Assembly: GCF_905171765.1 (NCBI RefSeq)
Contig: NC_053391.1
Location: forward strand, 191,528,559 to 191,592,558
Direction of reading: 5' to 3'
Source: Bufo bufo
Taxonomy: Eukaryota > Chordata > Amphibia > Anura > Bufonidae
DNA: 64,000 nucleotides
Below the pieces are notes generated by a model. That model searched no databases, was not told the DNA's origin, and was given only the letters and a program-made list of their open reading frames with translations. This document shows, piece after piece, positions 55,177 to 64,000 of this stretch. Position numbers and translations under genes: made by a program. Position 1 is the stretch's first letter; every line of letters starts with the position of its first letter.

Positions 55177-55379
55177 CTGCTCTACGTCACAGCGAGTTGA
55201 TACGATCCATTGTGCCCACAGAGGCTCTGGGCCTATACTTTCCGGACCCTTTACAGTACATGATTGTTTAGTTTCTCAGGTTTAATATGTTTCTCACTGA
55301 TATGTCATACCCGGGTCTTATATGATCCGAGGATGTGGCAACATGGTTTTGAGCGATGTTTAGTTAATAAAAAGGATGA

Positions 55380-55709
55380 GTGCTGCTGGTCTCAAGCTTG
55401 AGAAAGGTTCTAGTATTGAACCAAAACATTACCCTTGCCACATGGGTGAATAAAGGTATTTATTTCATGTTATATGGGAGTGCTGCCCGTTTTTTGCAAA
55501 TATATATATAACGTTTTAGCTCTAAGCATGCTTGAAAAAGGCTCAAGATTAGAGCTGAAACGTTGCTATCTCACATGCAATAAACCCACCTGATGTTGAT
55601 GCAAGACTGGAGTGCTGTCCGTTATTTTTCCACATATTGCTATGGATAAGAAGCAGTTACCTAGGACTTAGCACACAGCACATACTATCTTAGTCGGTGC
55701 TGCCATTTT

Positions 55710-55745
<36 letters not shown>
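55380..55745. repeat. Two related hammerhead-derived repeat units and (TA)n
   Basis: CTTGAGAAAGGTTC..GAACCAAAACATT (55400-55435) and CTTGAAAAAGGCTC..GAGCTGAAACGTTG (55528-55566) are each followed by GGAGTGCTG-CCGTT (about 55477 and 55607). The (TA)n microsatellite is at about 55713-55744. Confidence 0.6.
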
Positions 55746-55748
<3 letters not shown>

Positions 55749-56091
55749 CACCTTCACATTACACACATGAGCATAAACACTGCTCTTCCTAGAGCAACAC
55801 AGTGGCTAATTTTATAGTTCATGCATTCTGTTATGCATAAACTCACACTGTTCACATTAAAACAAGTAAATCATTTTCATAGAATGAAAAAAAAAAAAGT
55901 ACATAGCACACAAATCATGTCAATACCTACAAAACACATAATTCTTTTGTATGCCCACTTTATCTTTATTTTTGAAACATACATCTATATCTTTTTTTAT
56001 TATTATTACAGAGGGTACCATCTCAGGCGTAAGCGATATACAGTTTTGTATAACTAATACATCTAAACTCGATTTATTGAGATTAAACAAC

Positions 56092-56976
56092 ATGCCGAGG
56101 CAAAATAAAAAGTCTCAGATGGCAAAGGAACGAGAGAAAATGAAAAAAGCTTTAAAGGAAGATAAAAGTTTTCTACGGATTGAATATACTGTAATGAGTG
56201 AGTCAACACTGGCATCACATTGGCAAGGTGATGTCAGGTATAGCAGTTTTTCACGACGGTTCCAGTGTACCTGTAATGCTTTGACTTTCCTTGCTGAACA
56301 CCATGAAAAAAACGACCTACAGGACCTGGACCTAGATCAAATTTTACAAAATAGCGATTCCCTGTATACTAGTGTCAAACTTGCATTGCAAGCAGAAGGC
56401 AAATTTATATCAAACTTGCTAAATTTTGATGAGATACCATCCACAGTTAGCACAGACAAACACTGCTACAGTGTTATAAAATATGAACAAAAATTTGGGT
56501 TACAGAAATCTACCCATCCTGAAATGCAGGAATATACCAATCTACAGACTGCATTATGTTGTCTAAAGCATGAAATAACTGATGCATTGCTTTTAATTGG
56601 TAGCACATGCATAGCTTTATTCAGAGATTTAGAAGGAAGATTTGGCTTCTTTGATTCTCATTGTAGAACACAGTTAGGATTAGTGGCTAATGAGAGCAAT
56701 GGCACTGCTGTAATGCTAACTTTCTGCACAGTAGAGGATATGACTGAAAGATTACTTCTTTTATATCTTAAGGGTCTGGGACTCAGTGATAAAACACAAT
56801 ACGAACTTCAGCCTGTTTCATTTTCAACCATCAATTTTATCTCAAATACCAATATAGGCCAAATGTATCAAGGAAATCTCTTATTGAACAAAAATCAAAC
56901 TGAATTTACTGAAAATAATTCTTTAAAAATAACAACAAAAGCAAGTACCAAAGTTTTTACCTTCAATCGCAAATAA
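56092..56976 (+). CDS. Helitron-associated cysteine-protease-like protein
   Basis: Start chosen at MPRQNKKSQMAKEREKMKKA, a basic N terminus; an acceptor-like ATTATTATTACAG lies upstream at 56010. RRFQCTCNALTFLAEH gives a Gln-Cys pair and FRDLEGRFGFFDSHCRTQLG an Asp-Ser-His, the layout of papain-fold (OTU/tegument-USP-like) proteases seen in some Helitron proteins. About 295 residues open, then a stop and a frameshift before the Lys-rich downstream part. Function is inferred from motif order; catalysis is unproven. Confidence 0.6.
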   Translation: MPRQNKKSQMAKEREKMKKALKEDKSFLRIEYTVMSESTLASHWQGDVRYSSFSRRFQCTCNALTFLAEHHEKNDLQDLDLDQILQNSDSLYTSVKLALQAEGKFISNLLNFDEIPSTVSTDKHCYSVIKYEQKFGLQKSTHPEMQEYTNLQTALCCLKHEITDALLLIGSTCIALFRDLEGRFGFFDSHCRTQLGLVANESNGTAVMLTFCTVEDMTERLLLLYLKGLGLSDKTQYELQPVSFSTINFISNTNIGQMYQGNLLLNKNQTEFTENNSLKITTKASTKVFTFNRK

Positions 56977-57349
56977 GATAAGATTTGACCAATATTCTCA
57001 TTTAAGCCAGTCACAGAAACAAAATAAATTAAATAAGATACAACGACGGAAAGCATATTTTCTAAAAAGGGCACAGATTGACAAACATACATGCAACTTT
57101 CAAACAGAACAACAAACTTCCTGCGACAATATGAAGAATAAATTAAAATCTAAACATCTGGAATTCATAGAAAAGGTGAAAATGCGCAAACGTTCAAGCT
57201 ATTTGAAAAATAGAGATCATCTGAAAGAAAAGTTAAGACAGCAGTACTAAAAAAATGCAATGGTCAGACAAATGAAAAGGCAATTTGTGATAGATAATTA
57301 CAAAAATGATAATTCATACAAAAAGAAGCAGAGAGAATATGTAATCAAT

Positions 57350-57617
57350 AAATACAGAGATAATACTGCATACAGAGCGACACAAAAAGAATGTATCACC
57401 AAAAAATAGAGATAATGCTGCATACAAAGCGACACAGAAAGAATATATCACCAAAAAATACAGAGATAATGCTGCATACAGAGCGACACAGAAAGAATAT
57501 ATCACCAAAAAATACAGAGATAAAACTGCATACAGAGCGAAACAGAAAGAATATATCACCAAAAAATACAGAGATATTGCTGCATACAGAGCGACACAGA
57601 AAAATTATATTATTAAC
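57350..57617 (+). repeat. 54 bp coding tandem repeat, five units
   Basis: Each unit encodes close to KYRDNAAYRATQKEYITK. Units start at 57350, 57404, 57456, 57510 and 57564; the second is 52 bp and so breaks the frame. Such Tyr-Arg-rich repeats occur in Helitron proteins between the protease and Rep parts (my recollection of the family). Confidence 0.8.
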
Positions 57618-57930
57618 AGATATTCTGAGGATTGTATATACAGGGAAAGACAAAAGCATAATTTTACTCATAAAGTGCAAAGTGACAAAAGCTTCTATGA
57701 ACAAAGGAAAAAAAAAATTAACAGAAGGTATAAAACTGATGATATTTTCAGGACCAATGTCAAAGAAAAAAGCCAATACAGAATGAGATGCAAAACGGAA
57801 TTCACAATTTGCAAAGTGCCCAGAAGATTTTGATGAAGTATAGGCTTTATTAAGCACTGCATAAACCATCAAGAAATAAAAATTTTCAAGCAGAAATGAA
57901 AAATCAAAAGCACTAGTCCATTTTAATAAG

Positions 57931-60677
57931 GTGATAAGATGTGGCCCAACTTTTATTTGCACTACTTGCCATAGAACATTGTTTCGTAATCAAGTTCGTC
58001 AAAGTATTCAGAATTATAAAAAGAATCCTAAAGTTATTATCTCTGCTTATCTAACTGGAAAATATGTTCATATTTGTTTATCTACCTGTGCAAATGACTG
58101 TAACATTGAGGAAAGAAAAAGTGAATGGATCTGCCACACTTGCCACGATAACCTAAATAAAGGAAAGATACCACCTATAGCAGCTTCAAATAAACTTGAA
58201 CTTACTCCTATCCCATCAGAACTCTGTGAACTGAATATCTTAGAGAGACACATAATAGCAAAATACATCCCTTTTGCTAAAATTATATCACTCCCTAAAG
58301 GTCAACAAAAAGCAATTAGGGGTGCCGTTGTATCAGTTCCCTCTGAAGTGGAGACTACAGTAAATTCTTTACCTCGCCCTTTAAGTGAATCGCAGTTGCT
58401 TACAGTGAAACTAAAAAGAAGACTTTGTTATCAAGGTCATTACCAGTTTCACCATCTCAGCATGCATAAAGTCTTGTCTGCCCTTCTAAAATTAAAAGAA
58501 ATTAATTCAGAATATAAAGAAATTGTACTTAATCCTATAAATGACGAAGAAGAACTGTTTAACAATTTACAACATCCCACAGCTGATGTTGGAAACCAAA
58601 AGGACATTGAAGAGGACCATAATGGAACAGAACAAATTCCTGATGAATCAAGTGAACAAATCTCTGAAAGTATAAACTCCGGTCTTATTTTGGACACGTG
58701 TCTTCAACCACCTGATCTTGGACAGCAACTTTTATCTTTTAATGATGGCATTTTCTGCATTTCACCTGCAGAGGGAAACACACCTGTAAGCATGTTTAAG
58801 GTCCCTAAGCTAGAATCCATGGCTTTTCCTGTGCAGTTTCCTGATGGCAAAAACACATTGGATGAACCCCACAGAAAGGTAGTGTTATCGCCTAGCAGAT
58901 ACTTTAATGCAAGGGTATTCTCTGTTGATAATCGCTTTGCAAGAGACACAAACTATATTTTTTTTGCCCAATTTGTAACAGAAATACATTTAGCATTTTC
59001 AAGCATGTCTATTCAGCTGAGAAAATCAAAATCAATAACAAGTGATGGCCGCAGAATCAACAGTTCACTACTGCAAGAAAAATCTGAGCTAGATAAGCTT
59101 GTGCAAAATAATGAGATTACCAGGTTTATGCAGCCCTTGAGAGGAACACCTGCCTACTGGGAAAAAACTTTACGAGATTTGTTTGCGATGCTTAGACAAC
59201 TTGGAACTCCCACATTTTTCTGTACATTCAGTGCTGCTTAGATGAGATGGCCAGAGGTGATAACGGCAATTAAAGCACAGCAGGGAGAGTCCATTGACTT
59301 TTCAACATTAGACTGGCAAGAAAAATGTGATATATTGCGATCTAACCCTGTAACAGCTATGCGAATGTTTGAAAAAAAGAGTAGAATCTCTCATAAACTT
59401 AATACTATCTCCTTCACAACCTATTGGAGAGGTGTTTGACTGGTTTTAAAGTTGAATTTCAGCAAAGGGGGTCACCACATATTCATGCTTTGTTTTTGGT
59501 GAAGGATTCACCAGTATTTGAAAATGACTCAGATCAAGATATTTGTGATTTCGTTGACCAATATATATCCTGCAAGCTACCCGATCCTAACAGTGATCCA
59601 GAGCTCCATCAGATTGTAACAGAAGTACAGACTCATAGCCGTAATCATTCAAAATCTTGTAAAAAGAACAAGAAACACTGCAGATTTGGATTTCCTAAAC
59701 CACCTATGTCAAAAACAATTATAACTCGGCCTAAAGACTCTACTGAAGCAGTCGATGAGGAGGAAATTGAAGCTATAAAAAATGATCATCATTTCAGAAT
59801 GGAAAATGCTAAGAAAAAGGTTCACATTGTGTGGGATTTGTTAAACGACCCCTCTCAAATATTTGAACGCATCACAGAACTGCTAAATAAGGCTAATCTC
59901 TCATATAAAGAGTACAAGGAATATGTTCAGACTCTTACATCTTCCAGCGTCATTCTCATGGAGCGCCAGCCAAAAGACTCTTGGATAAATGGATACAACC
60001 CTCTCCTTTTAAAAGCATGGGATGCAAACATGGACATACAGTTTATTCTTGACCCATATAGTTGTATAATGTATATGTTCTCTTATATTTCAAAATCTAA
60101 ACATGAGATGAGTGACTATTTGAAGAGAATTATTAAAGAATCATCTCAAACCACATCTGAACTTGAAAGCATGAAGGAAGTAATGCATGCCTATGCAAAA
60201 AACAGAGAGGTCAGTGCCCAAGAGGCTGTTGCTCGAACATGCAGTTTGAAACTGAAATCTTGTTCCCGTGCTGTAATTTTCATACCAACGGATAACAATG
60301 CTGTACGGATGAGTTTGCCAATGAAATCCCTCCAGAAAAAAGATCCTGATGATGAGAATGTATGGATGACTGGACTGAAAGAAAAGTACCAGGCCAGACC
60401 AAATACTCCAGAGTTTGAAAATATGTGCATGGCGGAATTTGCCATTGAGTATCGCATTCTTTATGGAGAACAGAAAAAAGGCAAAAATGTTTTGTCATTG
60501 CAAAATAATATGGGACACATTCAAAAACGATCCAAAGGCAAGCCTGCCATAATTCGATATGCACGATTTTCCCAGCAAAAATATCCCGAAAATTTTTATT
60601 GTACACTACTCAAATTGTATCTTCCTCATCGAAGAGATACACAGCTACACACTATAACATGCAAAACATATGAATAG
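57931..60677 (+). pseudogene. Helitron Rep protein (HUH nuclease), broken
   Basis: [16 protein letters not shown] and [13 protein letters not shown] are Cys pairs of the N-terminal zinc region; [15 protein letters not shown] and [19 protein letters not shown] lead into the Helitron_like_N domain. An in-frame TAG (59239) follows TFFCTFSAA; two frameshifts near 59410-59455 follow. VEFQQRGSPHIHALFLV holds the HUH motif (HIH) and YMFSYISKSKHEMSDYL the Tyr pair region (Y-x3-Y). Ends at TAG 60675. When intact, this nuclease nicks and joins DNA ends in rolling-circle-like transposition. Confidence 0.85.
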
Positions 60678-60716
60678 TTTTATGCATGTGCATGTGTACA
60701 ACTGGCTGGTACTGAT

Positions 60717-62315
60717 ATGCTTCAGACTGTTTACAGCATTGTGAAGGAGAACAGAAAACGGTATGAAAAACACAGTCAAGCGATAGAAAAAGCCATTGAG
60801 GATTTTCAGCAGCTTGGCCCAATCGAAGATGCCTGGACAACATTAGCTCCAGAAACCGAATTAATCTGTTTGGAAAGCATTATGGAGCGCCAACCAACGG
60901 ATCGTAATTATTTAAATGAGCAAGATGATATACCAGATTGCATTAATGATGCTACTGTTAAAAGCTCTGTTACATCAGCAGTAGAGGTTCCACAGATAAC
61001 TCAAGCTCAAATCAGAAAAATGTACCAAAGTCTGAATGAAACACAGGCATCCATTTTTTATGCAGTGCGTAACTGGTGCAAAAGAAGAGTCTGTGGTGAA
61101 ACACCAGAACAGTTCCTCTGGTATGTTTCAGGAACAGCAGGCACTGGTAAAAGCCATCTTATTAGATGTGTTTATATAGAGGCATCAAAGGTCCTATCTA
61201 AAATGACATGTGTAAGTGAAGAGATTGACATTTTCCAGCCAACAGTACTCTTGGCAGCATTTACTGGTACAGCAGCTTTTAATATTAACGGCAAAACTCT
61301 TCACTCACTCCTTAAACTAGAAGCTTAAAGCCTCCTTATCAAGGTCTTGGAAACTCCCTCGATGAGATTCGAGCAAATCTATGTAAACCGCTAATTCTAA
61401 TTATTGATGAAATTTCGATGGTATCAAAGCCATTGTTTTCATATGTTAACTGGAGATTGCAACAAATAAAAGGAAACAAAAAGCCCTTTGGATGAATTTC
61501 TATTTTGGCAGTAGGTGACTTCATGCAGCTACCACCAGTAAGAAAAGCAAAACCATTATGTGTATATGAGCAACATGTTCCAGATTTTTGGAGAGATTAT
61601 TTCAAAATTATCACACTGACGGAAATAATGCAGCAAAAAAAGATGATCTTGCCTATGCTGAACTGCTGAACAGGCTTAGAATTAAACAAAAACTTGAGCC
61701 ATTATCTGATGGAAATAGAGAAATGCTGGCAACTGCTATAAAGTCTCCTTAAGAATGCCCCACTGATGTTCTACATATTTATGCCACTAATAAAGAGGTG
61801 GATAATCATAACTCAAAATCGCTATCCTTAAATTATTCAGATATTATAAATATTGAAGCTGAAGATTTTAAAAAAGATCCACAAACTGGTCAAATGAAAA
61901 TACAAGCAACAACTGTTCAAGGAGGAAAATCTGAACTAAGCGACAGACTGCAGGTTGCAGTTGATGCAAAAGTAATGATTACAAGAAATATAGATGTAGA
62001 GGATGGTCTGGTTAATGGAACATTTGGCAAAGTAGCAGAAATCATTACCAAAACACAAAATAATGTACATTCTGTTGCCATGATAGGATTACAACTGGAT
62101 AATATTGATGCTGGGAAAAAATATAGAAAAAAAACAGCAACACTGAAACTAACAATATTGTTTATATAGAGAGAGCAGAGGAACCCCTAAAAAGAAAAGG
62201 AATCGTTCGAAGGCAGTTTCCTTTAAAGCTAGCATTTGCTTGCACTTGTCATAAAGTCCAAGGAATGACAACTACATCCGCTGTTGTGTCTCTGAAGCAT
62301 ATTTTTGAACCAGGA
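60717..62315 (+). pseudogene. Helitron PIF1-type helicase, broken
   Basis: Same frame as the Rep after a single TAG. Walker A GTAGTGKSHLIRCV (about 61132), FTGTAAFNINGKTLHS, then after a stop and frameshifts [13 protein letters not shown] (Walker B) and [31 protein letters not shown] and [20 protein letters not shown] (late PIF1 motifs) follow. The sequence stops at FEPGMAY, where the Tc1 element begins; the final motif is missing. Confidence 0.85.
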
Positions 62316-62323
62316 ATGGCATA

Positions 62324-63273
62324 CAGTACAGACCAAAAGTTTGGACACACCTTCTCATTGAAAGAGTTTTCTTTATTTTCATGACTATGAAAATTGTAGA
62401 TTCACACTGAAGGCATCAAAACTATGAATTAACACATGTGGAATTATATACATAAAAGTTGTTACACAATAATAAAGTGTGAAACAACTGAAAATGTCAT
62501 ATTCTAGGTTCTTCAAAGTAGCCACTTTTTGCTTTGATTACTGCTTTGCACACTCTTGGCATTCTCTTGATGAGCTTCAAGAGGTAGTCCCCTGAAATGG
62601 TTTTCACTTCACAGGTGTGCCCTGTCAGGTTTAATAAGTGGGATTTCTTGCCTTATAAATGGGGTTGGGACCATCAGTTGCGTTGAGGAGAAGTCAGGTG
62701 GATACACAGCTGATAGTCCTACTTAATAGACTGTTAGAATTTGAATTATGGCAAGAAAAAAGCAGCTAAGTAAAGAAAAACGAGTGGCCATCATTACTTT
62801 AAGAAATGAAGGTCAGCCAGTCAGCCGAAAAATTGCAAAAAACTTTGAAAGTAAGGGTTATTTGACCATGAAGGAGAGTGATGGGGTGCTGCGCCAGATG
62901 ACCTGGCCTCCACAGTCACCGGACCTGAACCCAATCGAGATGGTTTGGGGTGAGCTGGACCGCAGAGTGAAGGCAAAAGGGCCAACAAGTGCTAAGCATC
63001 TCTGGGAACTCCTTCAAGACTGTTGGAAGACCATTTCAGGGGACTACCTCTTGAAGCTCATCAAGAGAATGCAGAGTGTGCAAAGCAGTAATCAAAGCAA
63101 GAGGTGGCTACTTTGAAGAACCTAGAATATGACATATTTTCAGTTGTTTCACACTTGTTTGTTATGTATATAATTCCACATGTGTTAATTCATAGTTTTG
63201 ATGCCTTCATAGTCATGAAAATAAAGAAAACTCTTTGAATGAAAAAGTATGTCCAAACTTTTGGTCTGTACTG
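62324..63273 (+). mobile_element. Tc1-like element, fifth family, internally deleted
   Basis: 950 bp between TA (62322-62323) and TA (63274-63275). Ends CAGTACAGACCAAAAGTTTG and the complement CAAACTTTTGGTCTGTACTG; similarity between the ends extends about 200 bp inward. Confidence 0.92.
62748..63116 (+). CDS. Deleted Tc1 transposase, 122 residues
   Basis: MARKKQLSKEKRVAIITLRN begins the HTH. The frame jumps from KIAKNFESKGYL to [20 protein letters not shown] and ends SKRWLL, so the middle of the protein, with both catalytic Asp, is gone. It remains open but cannot catalyse transposition. Confidence 0.8.
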   Translation: MARKKQLSKEKRVAIITLRNEGQPVSRKIAKNFESKGYLTMKESDGVLRQMTWPPQSPDLNPIEMVWGELDRRVKAKGPTSAKHLWELLQDCWKTISGDYLLKLIKRMQSVQSSNQSKRWLL

Positions 63274-63275
63274 TA

Positions 63276-64000
63276 TATAAAGGAAAGATACCAGCTATAG
63301 CAGCTGCAAATAAACTTGAACTTACTCCTATCCCATCAGAACCTTTTGCTAAAATTATATCACTCCCTAAAGGTCAACAGAAAGAAATTAGGGGTGCCGT
63401 TGTATCAATTCCCTCGAAAGTGGAGACTACAGTAAATGCTTTACCTCGCCCTTTAGGTGAATCACAGTTGCTTACAGTGAAACAAAAAAGAAGACTTTGT
63501 TATCAAGGTCATTATCAGTTTCACCATCTCAGCATGCATAAAGTCTTGAATGCCCTTCTGAAATTAAAAGAGATGCATTCAGAATATAAAGAAATTGTAC
63601 TAAACCCTATAAATGACACAGAAGAACTGTTTAACAGTTTACAACATCCCACAGCTGATGTTAAAAACAAAATGGATATTGAAGAGGACCATAATGCAAC
63701 AGAACAGATTCCTGAGGACTCCAGTGAACAAATCTCTGAAAATATAAACTCTGGTCTTATTTTGGACACGTGCCTTCAACCACCTGATCTCGGACATCAA
63801 CTTTTATCTTTTAATGATGGTATTTTCTGCATTGCACCTGCAGAGGGAAATACACCTGTAAGCATATTTAAGGTCCCTAAGCTAGAATCCATGTCCTTTC
63901 CTGTGCAGTTTCCTGATGGCAAAAACACATTGGATGAACCCCACAGAGAGATAGTGTTATCGCCTAGGAGATACTTTAATGCAAGGCTATTCTCTGTTGA
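63276..64000 (+). pseudogene. Second Helitron Rep copy, partial (runs off the window)
   Basis: Starts AAAGGAAAGATACCAGCTAT, which matches 58159 onward of the first copy ([18 protein letters not shown]). About 50 bp corresponding to the [17 protein letters not shown] coding part is missing. It then runs parallel to about 58940 of the first copy with scattered substitutions. Confidence 0.88.

Larger units (their letters stand above)
56000..62323 (+). mobile_element. Helitron/Helentron-type element with protease ORF, decayed
   Basis: In order on +: cysteine-protease-like ORF, 18-residue repeats, DUF6570-like zinc region, Helitron Rep (HUH) and PIF1 helicase. Ends are not defined; the right side is cut by a Tc1 element at 62324. 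Many stops and frameshifts. Confidence 0.82.

Noticed and set aside
57396..57962. 188-codon hydrophobic minus-strand frame
   Set aside because: Antisense of the Lys/Tyr-rich Helitron repeats; hydrophobicity arises from complementing AAA/ATA-rich codons.

Overview
The window looks like nuclear DNA of an amphibian, most likely a frog. That is an inference from AT-rich intergenic DNA, spliced genes, tRNA-derived SINEs and a very mixed transposon load: piggyBac, several Tc1/mariner families, Harbinger with its MADF partner, Penelope-like, Ngaro/DIRS, L1-Tx1-type LINE, a Helitron with a protease ORF, and many small inverted-repeat elements with TTA/TAA target duplications. Almost every long reading frame belongs to a mobile element, and most are broken.

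Two sets of sequence are not transposon genes. (1) A parathyroid-hormone-family gene lies on the + strand. A signal-peptide exon (16334-16431) is followed by two alternative copies of the hormone-coding exon (24581-24728 and 27939-28200). Both keep a splice acceptor, a matching phase and the PTH-type residues, and both end the core peptide with Gly-Arg-Arg. The 8 to 11.5 kb intron is largely mobile elements. (2) An intronless, frameshifted PYD-CARD copy (7090-7682) with a poly-A tail is a retrocopy of ASC/PYCARD.

Layout: 491-6570 is a piggyBac element whose transposase frame is interrupted by a Tc1 element and a 646 bp element with an 8 bp duplication. 6.9-14 kb holds the PYCARD retrocopy, degenerate tandem repeats, hAT debris and two hammerhead-like motifs. 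14-28.2 kb is the PTH-like locus with a decayed Harbinger element, an intact 338-residue Tc1 transposase with DD37E spacing, a SINE and several MITEs. 30.2-31.75 kb is another decayed Tc1. 32.7-35.5 kb is a Penelope-like element (RT plus GIY-YIG endonuclease) with a hammerhead motif in its 3' region. 36-40.4 kb has GC-rich repeats, a near-complete hammerhead motif and two long-palindrome MITEs. 40.4-54.1 kb is a diverged long-period repeat carrying a Tc1, a 45 bp minisatellite split by a solo LTR, a MITE and a truncated Ngaro element. 54.2-55.2 kb is an L1-type ORF1. 56-64 kb is a decayed Helitron (protease, HUH Rep, PIF1 helicase) joined through a deleted Tc1 to part of a second copy.

The items most worth following are the duplicated PTH-like hormone exons, the set of hammerhead-ribozyme-like motifs (one beside a Penelope RT, others with no RT nearby), and the Tc1-bounded junction of two Helitron copies.
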